A stretch of DNA of 64,000 nt from Staphylococcus sp. ACRSN (GTDB lineage Bacteria > Bacillota > Bacilli > Staphylococcales > Staphylococcaceae): positions 144,017 to 208,016 of the forward strand of contig NZ_JAKRNS010000005.1 in assembly GCF_022346615.1 (NCBI RefSeq), read 5' to 3'. Both the position numbers and the translations under genes were made by a program. The notes under the pieces were generated by a model. The model saw only the letters and a list, made by a program, of their open reading frames with translations. It made no database searches and had not been told where the DNA came from. This document shows, piece by piece, positions 1 to 7,531 of the stretch. Every line of letters starts with the position of its first letter. The stretch's first letter is position 1.

Positions 1-2
1 TT

Positions 3-1391
3 GTATCCCTTGTGTCAATTGCATTAGTTTCATTATTATACGTTGCCCTTTTCGTAGGTTCTATATGGGATCCATATGATAAGACAGATCAGCTGAAAAT
101 TTCAGTCGTCAATCAGGATGAATCAGCGAAAATGAATGGTAAAAAAGTAACAGTCGGCGATGATTTAGTCGATAAATTAAAAGACAATGATAATTTTAAA
201 TTCCAAGAAGTTTCGGAAGATAAAGCACAAAAAGAGTTAAACAAAGGTAAAAGTGCTGGAACAATCATCATTCCTAAAAATGCGTCTCATAATACAACAA
301 CATTATTAGATAAGCATCCTAAGAAAATTAAGTTAGAAACGCAAGTTAACCCTGGTTCAAGTTATACTGAAAGTCAAACTGCACAAAAAGCACTTGATAA
401 AGTTACAACAACACTTAAAGAAGATATTCGTTCTAAATATTTAAATCAATTGTTTGCAGGAACTAAAAAATCGCAGTCTGGTTACCAAGATACATCAGAT
501 GCGCTTGGTAAAATGTCAGATTCAGAATCTCAATTGATTAGTGGTAATCAACAAGTTACAGATGGCTTGAAACAATTAGAACCAGCTGTAGGTCAACCTG
601 CACAGCAACTAGAGTCTGGAAATCAACAAGTTACAGATGGTTTAAATCAATTAAAAGCGAATAACGATAAATTGAAACAACAAATTGACAGTTCAATTTC
701 ACAACAAGAAGATAAATCATTTGAAAGTAAAAATGAAAAGGCATTGAATAAAGTAACTAAAATAGACGAAAACAATCCAACTGAAGCGGATAAATATGGT
801 GAAACAATTGTGCCTTATATGGCGAGTGTCAGTTTATTTGTAGTAGCAGTATCATTTAGTGCTATCTACCCACTAAGAAAAACATTAGACAGAGATGTAC
901 TATCAATTAAACAAGCAATAGGTAAGTTATTACTATATATTGTACAAGGTTCATTAGCAGCTTTATTTATGAGTTGTTGGGTAATCTTCGTGTTTGATAT
1001 GTCTATTGATAACATTGGTCAATTTTTAATAACAGGTATTTTATGGGCAATTGCAGCAATCACGATTACGACATTCTTAGGATTATTCTTAGATAGAATT
1101 GGTTTATTCTTATCTATGATTTTGCTAATCTTACAACTGAGTGCGAGTGAAGGTATGTTCCCAATCGAAATGTCTGCTAAATTCTTTAGATGGATTCACC
1201 CATTCTCACCAATGACTTATGCTATTCAAGGTTATAGAGAAGCGATATTTACGAATGCAGGACACTTTAATTTTACATTTGTAGTTGGCGTATTAGTCGG
1301 AATTATTGTAGTAATGATGTTATTGCAATACTTAATTCTACTATGGTTTAATAAACGAGACAGACTACCATTTTCAATGCAATTTAAATAA
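3..1391 (+). CDS. YhgE/Pip-family membrane protein, 5' end cut by the window
   Basis: The frame is open at the left edge, so the true start lies outside; the first whole codon is at 3. About 462 residues remain: the end of an N-terminal membrane helix, a WDPY motif just outside the membrane that is typical of YhgE/Pip proteins, a lysine-rich external part with a duplicated SGNQQVTDGL block (near residues 179 and 205), and five or six hydrophobic segments from about 265 on, of ABC-2 permease type. Most family members have a much longer coiled-coil region, so this is a short form. Its exact transport role is not established. A MarR regulator gene follows 25 nt later, which suggests a self-regulated efflux-like pair (inference). 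Confidence 0.85.
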   Translation, partial: VSLVSIALVSLLYVALFVGSIWDPYDKTDQLKISVVNQDESAKMNGKKVTVGDDLVDKLKDNDNFKFQEVSEDKAQKELNKGKSAGTIIIPKNASHNTTTLLDKHPKKIKLETQVNPGSSYTESQTAQKALDKVTTTLKEDIRSKYLNQLFAGTKKSQSGYQDTSDALGKMSDSESQLISGNQQVTDGLKQLEPAVGQPAQQLESGNQQVTDGLNQLKANNDKLKQQIDSSISQQEDKSFESKNEKALNKVTKIDENNPTEADKYGETIVPYMASVSLFVVAVSFSAIYPLRKTLDRDVLSIKQAIGKLLLYIVQGSLAALFMSCWVIFVFDMSIDNIGQFLITGILWAIAAITITTFLGLFLDRIGLFLSMILLILQLSASEGMFPIEMSAKFFRWIHPFSPMTYAIQGYREAIFTNAGHFNFTFVVGVLVGIIVVMMLLQYLILLWFNKRDRLPFSMQFK

Positions 1392-1416
1392 GCATTGAAT
1401 TTAAGGGGAGAAATAA

Positions 1417-1878
1417 ATGGAACATGTAGATAGCAAAATTGAAGAGGCTATTACAAAATTTCAAACTGTTATGCTAAGGTTGAATAAAGAAATTGTCGAA
1501 GTAGTGAAAGAAACGGGAGTTAGTAATCTGCTTTCAAGGGAACAAATTGAAGCGATGAGAATAATTCACACAGAAGGCAAGGTAACAATTAACGAACTTG
1601 CAGCATTGCAAAATATATTTAAGACGGCTGCTTCAAAGCGAATAGGGAAATTAGAAGAAATGGGCTATGTTCAGAGAGCATATTCTGATAATAAGCGAAT
1701 CAAATTGATTCAATTAAGTGAAGAGGGTGCAACCTTTTTACAAGAAGCAACATCAAAGATGGCTAAAGCTGTAAAAGAACGTATAGGCGATAAGTTTACT
1801 TTGGAAGAGGTAGAACACTTTGTCGATCAACTATATATGATTGAGAATGCGTTTAGTGAGAATAAGCGTAAAGCATAG
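1417..1878 (+). CDS. MarR-family transcriptional regulator
   Basis: The 153-residue product has the MarR winged-helix layout: an N-terminal dimerisation helix, a helix-turn-helix around residues 50-85 (TINELAALQNIFKTAASKRI), a basic wing with SDNKRIKLIQLSEEG near 95, and a long C-terminal dimerisation helix. ATG at 1417 follows a GGGGAG ribosome binding site. It lies 25 nt behind the YhgE/Pip gene and is followed by an intrinsic terminator, so the two form one short operon. By analogy with other MarR-exporter pairs it probably represses this operon; the ligand cannot be read from the sequence. Confidence 0.88.
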   Translation: MEHVDSKIEEAITKFQTVMLRLNKEIVEVVKETGVSNLLSREQIEAMRIIHTEGKVTINELAALQNIFKTAASKRIGKLEEMGYVQRAYSDNKRIKLIQLSEEGATFLQEATSKMAKAVKERIGDKFTLEEVEHFVDQLYMIENAFSENKRKA

Positions 1879-1893
1879 CCTGTTTATAGACTG

Positions 1894-1928
1894 GCCATTA
1901 GATTTAAATATAATCTAATGGCTTTTCT
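1894..1928 (+). terminator. Intrinsic terminator of the YhgE-MarR operon
   Basis: A perfect 11-bp stem, GCCATTAGATT (1894-1904) with AATCTAATGGC (1912-1922), is followed by TTTTCTTA. Confidence 0.85.
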
Positions 1929-2064
1929 TATACTTTAAAGGGTATAGAAATATAACTAAGAAGTTTAACAAATTGTTATCGTGATTAATTGGAAGGTAGC
2001 TATAATATTGATTTTTCAACGAGATATGAAATAGACTTATAGTTAAGAGATTAGTATACTTATA

Positions 2065-2093
2065 TTGACAAATTTTTGTTATTTAAATAGATT
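2065..2093 (+). promoter_or_regulatory. Sigma-A-type promoter before the DUF4064 gene
   Basis: TTGACA (2065-2070), a 17-nt spacer and TAGATT (2088-2093) sit 60 nt before the start codon at 2153. Confidence 0.6.
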
Positions 2094-2152
2094 TTACTTT
2101 GCGTTTTGTCTTATTTTAAATTAGTTAAATAATCAAGCAGGAGGTGCTTAAA

Positions 2153-2647
2153 ATGAAAAGAACAGTAGAAAAAGTCCTCGCTTGGATCGGTGTTGCGTTA
2201 CAAATTATTGGTGTTTTAGCGATAGGGTTAATGATTCCATTTATGGGCAACAATGAATTCAAGCAATCGGCTATTCAAGCTATGCAACAAGAAGATGCAA
2301 CCATCTCAACGACTAATGCTACTGATGGTATAAATATGATATTAGGCTTGTTGGGATTTGGATTAGCATACGGAATCGTAGTGCTAATAATTAGTTTAAT
2401 TGGTGCGATATTAATTGGAAAAAAAGCTAAAGTAGCAGCAATTTTATTAATTATTGCAGGTGTTTTATCATTATTAGGTAATTGGATCAACGTAATTCTT
2501 TGGATTGTAGCGGGTATTATGTTACTTGTTAGAAAGCCAAATACGAACAACGATACTAATAATGCAGCAACGACAAACTTTAAAGATGATTTGTCATCAT
2601 TCGATTCATTAAATAAGAAAGATTCAAATAATGACTATAAATATTAA
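2153..2647 (+). CDS. DUF4064-family small membrane protein
   Basis: 164 residues. ATG at 2153 was chosen because GCAGGAGGTG lies at proper distance; an in-frame GTG at 2144 overlaps that ribosome binding site. There are three or four hydrophobic segments: residues about 8-30, 60-85, 93-112 and 115-125, with an external loop (about 31-58) and a hydrophilic, Asn/Asp-rich C-terminal tail. The overall pattern matches DUF4064 proteins common in staphylococci, whose function is unknown. It stands alone, with its own promoter. Confidence 0.75.
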   Translation: MKRTVEKVLAWIGVALQIIGVLAIGLMIPFMGNNEFKQSAIQAMQQEDATISTTNATDGINMILGLLGFGLAYGIVVLIISLIGAILIGKKAKVAAILLIIAGVLSLLGNWINVILWIVAGIMLLVRKPNTNNDTNNAATTNFKDDLSSFDSLNKKDSNNDYKY

Positions 2648-2897
2648 TAAATTTTTCTCAAATGCAATAGAAATATAAACTAGATCAGTTAATTTGAAAT
2701 ATTGACATGATTTTGATGTATATATTAAGTGACTTTAGAGCAATAAATGGGCTATGATTAATTTATTCATTGTGATATTACTCAATGAAACAGTGGGGGA
2801 AATGTTTAAAGCGATGTTGTCGATAAAGTATCGAACAATAAATAGAAACATCGTCTTTTATATAAATCATTACACAGTTTTAAATGAGGTGAGACAG

Positions 2898-2990
2898 ATG
2901 ATGGTATTAGTAATGCTATCACCCCTTTTAGTAGTTGGCTTCATCGTGATGGCAATTTTAGAAGAAAAAAAGAGAAACCGTAAAAAATAA
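2898..2990 (+). CDS. Small single-span membrane protein, 30 residues
   Basis: Frame MMVLVMLSPLLVV... starts at 2898 behind GAGGTGAGACAG and encodes one hydrophobic helix followed by a highly basic tail (EEKKRNRKK). The same frame is open upstream to 2754, but the ribosome binding site supports the short form. A strong terminator follows at once. The shape resembles the many short conserved membrane peptides of staphylococci; I do not recognise a family or function. Confidence 0.5.
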   Translation: MMVLVMLSPLLVVGFIVMAILEEKKRNRKK

Positions 2991-3013
2991 AATACGGATA
3001 ATATATGAAAGTG

Positions 3014-3056
3014 GCTGCTTTTAGAACTAAATTTACAGTTCTTAAGCAGCTTTTTT
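3014..3056 (+). terminator. Intrinsic terminator after the small membrane protein gene
   Basis: GCTGCTT (3014-3020) pairs with AAGCAGC (3044-3050), with inner GAACT/AGTTC pairing, followed by six T. Confidence 0.85.
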
Positions 3057-3134
3057 ATATTAATTTAAATATATCAATGTATGAAGAACTATCATGAAAC
3101 AGATAGAACTACCTTCTTTTTTGTTGTCTTTGAA

Positions 3135-3194
3135 GTAGTGTTCAAGGAACTAGAGGAACACTACCGTTTGTCTGACGTAAGACAAACGGTAGTG
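3135..3194 (+). repeat. Two overlapping, mutually exclusive inverted repeats
   Basis: CACTACCGTTTGTCT (3159-3173) pairs perfectly over 15 bp with 3180-3194 across a 6-nt loop. GTAGTGTTC (3135-3143) pairs over 9 bp with GAACACTAC (3156-3164). The two helices share 3159-3164 and cannot form together. No T-run follows, so it is not a simple terminator. It lies in the 425-nt gap between 2990 and 3416, upstream of the AEC promoter; nothing else is seen in this gap. Confidence 0.6.
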
Positions 3195-3284
3195 GATAGA
3201 ACATTGGTATACCAGTATTTCATAGAATGATGTATTTTAATTATAAGTTAGACTATTTAGCAATGTTGTTTGTCACATGATCTA

Positions 3285-3312
3285 TTGATAAGATTTAAAA
3301 TATTTATATAAT
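3285..3312 (+). promoter_or_regulatory. Promoter of the AEC transporter gene
   Basis: TTGATA (3285-3290), a 16-nt spacer and a consensus TATAAT (3307-3312). Confidence 0.55.
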
Positions 3313-3415
3313 AGCGTCGGAGTTGTTTTGTCCGGTCAAATTTCAGTTATATTATATTGGTTTTATTACAAATGGTTATAACTCATGTATAATTTCTAGA
3401 AAAGGGGGTTATGTT

Positions 3416-4339
3416 GTGAGTGAAATGTTGTATATATTAGAAACGGTATTATTGCCTATCTTTATTATGATTATTTTAGGATTTATACTGCAGCATAAAT
3501 TTGATTTAGATTTGAACACTTTAGCAAAATTAAATATATACGTGTTTGTGCCAGGGTTTATTTTTGTGAAATTCTACAAAACTCATTTTGCACTTAGTTT
3601 ATTATTTTACATAATTATATTTTTTGTATTATACATAATCATTCTATATATTATTGGACGTTTACTTGCCAAGTTTTCAAAGGGTGACAAGGGGGAGGTC
3701 ACAACATTAACGAATAGTGTACTCTTTTTCAATTCTGGAAATTACGGGGTACCTGTTAATGATCTTGTATTTAAAGGTGACCCTTTGGCTATGTCTGTTC
3801 AAGTGTTGGTATTATCAATGCAAAATATTTTCACATTTTCATATGGTGTATTTGCTATTCAATCGCTACGTATTGGTAAATTAAAAGCGATGTTAGGTTA
3901 CTTTAAAATGCCAGTACTTTATGCATTGTTATCAGCAATTATATTAAATTATGCACATGTACCAATACCAAAATTCATTTGGACACCAGCAAATTATGTC
4001 GCGGATGCAATGATTGCAATTGCTTTGTTAATGTTAGGTGCACAAATTGCAAGAATTAACTTTAGTTTTAAGTGGTCAGCTGCATATGCTTTTATTTTTG
4101 TCCGATTAGTGATTGGTCCAGTTATTGCCTGGGGAATAATTGCATTGATGGGACTAGAAGGTGTAATTGCGCAAGCATTATTTATAACGTCAGCTATGCC
4201 TACTTCTGTGAATAGCTCAGTCATTGCCCAAGAATATGACAATCATCCTGAATTGGCAGCGGAAATTGTCTTTCTTTCAACGTTACTGAGCTCTGTGACA
4301 GTCGTTGTTGTCATATATTTCTCAAAAATATTGTTTTAA
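3416..4339 (+). CDS. AEC-family (auxin efflux carrier type) permease
   Basis: 307 residues from GTG 3416, which has AAAGGGGG upstream; an in-frame TTG at 3323 lies in the leader and has no good site. About ten hydrophobic segments with the central break typical of AEC proteins. The N-terminal half ends with FNSGNYGVPV, and the C-terminal half has LMLGAQIARI and a TSAMPTSVNSSVIAQEY stretch, all family hallmarks. Members include malate permeases and other organic acid or amino acid exporters; the substrate here cannot be told. The gene is monocistronic. Confidence 0.85.
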   Translation: MSEMLYILETVLLPIFIMIILGFILQHKFDLDLNTLAKLNIYVFVPGFIFVKFYKTHFALSLLFYIIIFFVLYIIILYIIGRLLAKFSKGDKGEVTTLTNSVLFFNSGNYGVPVNDLVFKGDPLAMSVQVLVLSMQNIFTFSYGVFAIQSLRIGKLKAMLGYFKMPVLYALLSAIILNYAHVPIPKFIWTPANYVADAMIAIALLMLGAQIARINFSFKWSAAYAFIFVRLVIGPVIAWGIIALMGLEGVIAQALFITSAMPTSVNSSVIAQEYDNHPELAAEIVFLSTLLSSVTVVVVIYFSKILF

Positions 4340-4399
4340 ATCAAATAAACTTTAGCGAATTTAGTTTAGTAGTGTTTATTAAATTATACGAAAGGGCCT

Positions 4400-4576
4400 T
4401 ATTTTCTGAATAGCAAACTATATATTGTGCCGATTTTATAACGTGCTGATGTCTAAGGGAATCGTATGAGTGAGAGATTACAGGTTGAACCATACCCCAT
4501 GCAAGCATGCACGGTCACAATCGTAAGATTTTAAATATAAAGAGGACTAATCCATAAAGGATTAGCCCTCTTTTTT
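4400..4576 (+). ncRNA. Candidate small RNA ending in a terminator
   Basis: After the AEC stop codon comes about 200 nt with no reading frame. It includes a less AT-rich block (about 4430-4530) with a C-rich patch (ATACCCCATGC) and a CATGCaaGCATG palindrome near 4499-4510, then a clean terminator at 4542-4576. It could equally be only the 3' UTR of the AEC gene. No clear promoter was found. Confidence 0.25.
4542..4576. terminator. Bidirectional terminator between the AEC gene and the IsdG-fold gene
   Basis: GAGGaCTAATCC pairs with GGATTAGccCTC across a 4-nt loop, followed by TTTTTT on the plus strand and by a T-rich stretch on the minus strand. Confidence 0.85.
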
Positions 4577-4612
4577 GAGATTGGGTATTTATGTCCCAAA
4601 CTGTTTTATATT

Positions 4613-4933
4613 TTAAAATTCAACAACTGAATATTGTTTCAATACCTTTTTAAATGGGCTTGGTTCTGCTTCGCCAGACTTAATTTTTTTATTCATTTCT
4701 TTATGTTCTTCAACATGTTCAGGTCGTGCTACCCAAGTTTGAAAATCCTTTTTGTCTTGCCACTTACTAACGATGACATATTCAACTTCATCACCCTTGG
4801 ATTTAGTCCATACTTCAGCATTGATAAGTCCTTTGACGTTGTCATTTAATTCAGCTAAATTCTTTTTGGCTTTGTTGTATAGTCTTTCTTCATTTTCTTT
4901 ATTTGTAGAAAATGCTACTTCTGTTATAAACAT
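4613..4933 (-). CDS. Antibiotic biosynthesis monooxygenase-domain protein (IsdG fold)
   Basis: 106 residues on the minus strand, ATG behind TAGGAGG. The pattern of a dimeric alpha-beta barrel is visible: a central WQDKKDFQTWVARPEHVEEHKEM block aligns with the IsdG/IsdI segment that carries the haem-binding Trp and His (here the W of QTWV and the H of EEHKEM). The Asn that completes the IsdG/IsdI triad near residue 7 (AENRL in those proteins) is not present: the sequence there is FITEVAFST. So it is probably not a canonical haem monooxygenase. Its substrate is unknown. Transcribed alone. Confidence 0.7.
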   Translation of the reverse strand: MFITEVAFSTNKENEERLYNKAKKNLAELNDNVKGLINAEVWTKSKGDEVEYVIVSKWQDKKDFQTWVARPEHVEEHKEMNKKIKSGEAEPSPFKKVLKQYSVVEF

Positions 4934-5025
4934 GTACTGCCTCCTAAAGTTAAATATTATATTAATGCTAGCATTTTTAAAATTTTTTCTCTAGTAAATT
5001 TTTAGAATTTGATTTTTTAATTAAA

Positions 5026-5069
5026 CATGTTATAAATATGTCGTATAAAAAATCAAAAAGTATAACATG
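5026..5069. promoter_or_regulatory. Inverted repeat upstream of the xylulokinase gene, possible operator
   Basis: CATGTTATA (5026-5034) and TATAACATG (5061-5069) are perfect inverted repeats 26 nt apart, ending about 40 nt before the start codon. Confidence 0.35.
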
Positions 5070-5111
5070 CTATTTTTTATTAAAAAAATACTTTGAAAAA
5101 GGACGATGAGC

Positions 5112-6602
5112 ATGATTGAAGCGGTATTAGGAATAGATATAGGAACTGGGTCAGTAAAAGTCATAGCAGTAAATAAAGCGGGTGATGTGATTCAAACTGT
5201 TAGTGAACAATTAGAAATCATACAGCCTCAAAATGGATACAATGAACAACACCCTGATGATTGGTTTAAAGCAACAAAAAAATGTATAAGCAAACTTATA
5301 AAAGATCCACAAATGGAAAATGTAGATATTAAAGGTTTGTCATTATCTGGTCAGATGCATAGTCTTGTTATTCTCGATAAGCATTATAAACCAATTCGAA
5401 ATGCAATTTTGTGGAATGATACAAGGACAACGGAACAATGTGCGGAAATTAAAAAAATGTTGGGAGACTATGTTTTATCGAATCCTGTATTGGAAGGATT
5501 TACACTTACTAAACTATTATGGATTAAAGACCATGAACCAGAACATTGGTATCAAATTGAAACGTTTTTATTACCCAAAGACTATGTGCGATTTAAACTG
5601 ACAGGTAAGTTGAATATGGAATACTCGGACGCATCCAGTACACTGATGCTAGATCCTAAGACACAAAATTGGTCTGAAGAAACAGCGGAAATATTTGGTG
5701 TTGGTGATATATTTCCGAATCTTGTGGCATCCGAAGCATACGTTGGCAATGTATCATTGGATTTAGCGCGTGAGTTAGGGTTGAATGAGGATGTTGCGGT
5801 CTTTGCAGGTGGCGGTGACAATGCTTGTGGCGCATTAGGGGCAGGTATTATAAAAAATGATCAAACGTTATGTAGTATCGGAACTTCAGGTGTAATTTTA
5901 AGCTGTGAGACAGACTCAACGATAAGGTATCGAAATAATTTACATTTCTTTAATCATGTACTTTTCAATCAATCTTATGTGATGGGTGTCACACTTGCTG
6001 CTGGTGATAGTTTGAATTGGTTACGCAGTAATATATTGATCGATTTCTCGTACGAACAAATTTTTAAAGAAGCGCAGTTATCAACAATTGGTAGTAATGG
6101 TTTATTATTCACGCCTTATTTATCAGGTGAACGTACGCCTCATGGTGATTCAAACATACGGGGTAGCTTTATTGGTCTGAGTGGATTACATACAAGAGGA
6201 GATATGGCACGTGCAGTGATTGAAGGTATTACATTTTCATTATTTGAAACAATTTGCTTTATGAGGGCGCAAGGAAAAGAAATTACTGAAATTGTAGCCA
6301 TTGGTGGTGGTGCAAAAAACGATTTTTGGCTACAGTTACAAGCAGATGTGTTTAATGCTAAAATCCATAAGTTGAAGTATGAAGAAGGACCATGTATGGG
6401 GGCAGCAATACTCGCAATCAATGGTTTGAAATGGTATGACAATATTGAGTCAATTGTCGAAAATTTTATTTCTTTCAAGCAGACTTTTGAGCCTAATTTG
6501 GACAATCATAAGCAATATACACAATACTTTCAAGTTTATAAAAAAGTTTACACACAAACACATACATTAACTGCAAATTTATTAGAATTATCAAAAAAAT
6601 AA
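5112..6602 (+). CDS. xylB: Xylulokinase-type FGGY carbohydrate kinase
   Basis: About 496 residues. The start could be ATG 5106 or 5112; 5112 has better spacing to AAAGGA. The N-terminal FGGY domain begins GIDIGTGSVKV (phosphate loop); GLSLSGQMHSLV and AILWNDTRTTEQCAEI are the sugar-binding segments found in XylB rather than in gluconokinases. LLPKDYVRFKLTG and the DASSTLMLD segment also fit XylB. The C-terminal domain has SGERTPHGDSNIRG and the ATP-binding AIGGGAKNDFW. It would phosphorylate D-xylulose or a close ketose. No isomerase or sugar transporter gene is adjacent, so the true substrate is open. Confidence 0.8.
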   Translation: MIEAVLGIDIGTGSVKVIAVNKAGDVIQTVSEQLEIIQPQNGYNEQHPDDWFKATKKCISKLIKDPQMENVDIKGLSLSGQMHSLVILDKHYKPIRNAILWNDTRTTEQCAEIKKMLGDYVLSNPVLEGFTLTKLLWIKDHEPEHWYQIETFLLPKDYVRFKLTGKLNMEYSDASSTLMLDPKTQNWSEETAEIFGVGDIFPNLVASEAYVGNVSLDLARELGLNEDVAVFAGGGDNACGALGAGIIKNDQTLCSIGTSGVILSCETDSTIRYRNNLHFFNHVLFNQSYVMGVTLAAGDSLNWLRSNILIDFSYEQIFKEAQLSTIGSNGLLFTPYLSGERTPHGDSNIRGSFIGLSGLHTRGDMARAVIEGITFSLFETICFMRAQGKEITEIVAIGGGAKNDFWLQLQADVFNAKIHKLKYEEGPCMGAAILAINGLKWYDNIESIVENFISFKQTFEPNLDNHKQYTQYFQVYKKVYTQTHTLTANLLELSKK

Positions 6603-6767
6603 AAATTGTCGCTTGCTAATTTAATTTGAAAGCTATAGCATAGAATTAACTTATAATTTACAAAATGAATTAAGTTGAACTTGAAAATAATTGCATAATA
6701 AGTTAAGTTTAAAATAATTATTTACTAAATCAGACAAGCAACAATAAATATTAAAATTTCATAGTAA

Positions 6768-6860
6768 CCACTGGAAGTGCCTTTATTAAAGGCTGAGACC
6801 GATGTAGTGACGGAGGGATTCCTTGAACCTGATCCAGTTTATACTGGCGTAGGAAAGTGG
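6768..6860 (+). promoter_or_regulatory. TPP riboswitch (THI element)
   Basis: The conserved TPP-aptamer blocks are present in order: CTGAGA with flanking hairpin, then AACCTGATCCAGTT and ACTGGCGTAGGAAA. The closing P1 helix is CCACT (6768-6772) with AGTGG (6856-6860). It sits in the leader of the thiazole operon, with a terminator 30 nt downstream, so TPP binding most likely ends transcription early. The preceding stretch 6603-6767 holds no gene. Confidence 0.93.
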
Positions 6861-6889
6861 CGTTATAAACAATTGATATCCGTTCATTC

Positions 6890-6928
6890 AACGTTATTTT
6901 TCTACACAGAAAAATAACGTTTTTTTAT
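6890..6928 (+). terminator. Riboswitch-controlled intrinsic terminator
   Basis: AACGTTATTTTTC (6890-6902) pairs over 13 bp with 6909-6921 and is followed by seven T. It stands between the TPP aptamer and the first thiazole gene and is the expected expression platform. Confidence 0.88.
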
Positions 6929-6946
6929 TTTATCGAGGTGAGCATC

Positions 6947-7531
6947 GTGTTTGTAGCAATAACTAAAAATAAATATCTATCAAAAAAAGATATTATGCAC
7001 TATCTTGCAATTGAATCACATATTGATTATTTAATTGTTCGTACACCAATGACTTCAGACGAATTGGTGAATTGGATTAATTTATTAGTGCAATATCATT
7101 TCCCAAAGAAAAAAATCATTATTCATGAAAATATAGACGTATTAATGCGTTGTGAATTAACTGCAATTCATTTTAAAGCATTGAATAATCAAGATTTATT
7201 TATCAAACAGCGATTTCCGCATATACAAGTGAGTAAATCTACACATACAAGTGATGCAATCGCTGAGGCAGAGCGACGAAATTTAGATTTTGTGTTGTTT
7301 AGTCATATATTTGAAACAAATTCTAAACCCAATTGTTTACCGAGAACAGCAAACGAAATTGAAGCGGCATTACAATATTCAATTCCAGTTGTCGCTTTAG
7401 GAGGTATTAATCACCGTACTATGAGTGACTTACCATCTGGATTTAAGGGTATAGCGGGTATTTCACTATTTGAAAAAAATAGCGTCCCATTTTTAGAGCG
7501 ACTAAAGGAGGTATGGAAGTCTTATGTATGA
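6947..7531 (+). CDS. tenI: TenI-like thiazole tautomerase (ThiE superfamily)
   Basis: 194 residues from GTG 6947; GAGGTG (6935-6940) is its ribosome binding site, so the in-frame GTG inside that site is not the start. The protein has a ThiE/TenI TIM-barrel pattern: FVAITKNK at the N-terminus, IIIHENIDV, an FVLFSHIFET segment with K and N around it, and a C-terminal phosphate-binding VALGGINHRTM. TenI aromatises the thiazole product of ThiG. The position as first gene of a thiazole operon supports TenI rather than thiamine phosphate synthase ThiE. It overlaps thiO by 8 nt. Confidence 0.8.
   Translation: MFVAITKNKYLSKKDIMHYLAIESHIDYLIVRTPMTSDELVNWINLLVQYHFPKKKIIIHENIDVLMRCELTAIHFKALNNQDLFIKQRFPHIQVSKSTHTSDAIAEAERRNLDFVLFSHIFETNSKPNCLPRTANEIEAALQYSIPVVALGGINHRTMSDLPSGFKGIAGISLFEKNSVPFLERLKEVWKSYV

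Noticed and set aside
2275..2550. 91-codon minus-strand frame inside the DUF4064 gene
   Set aside because: It is the reverse reading of hydrophobic codons of a well-supported membrane protein gene.
2754..2897. Longer start for the small membrane protein at 2898
   Set aside because: The upstream part has no ribosome binding site and a non-conserved look; GAGGTGA before 2898 supports the 30-residue form.
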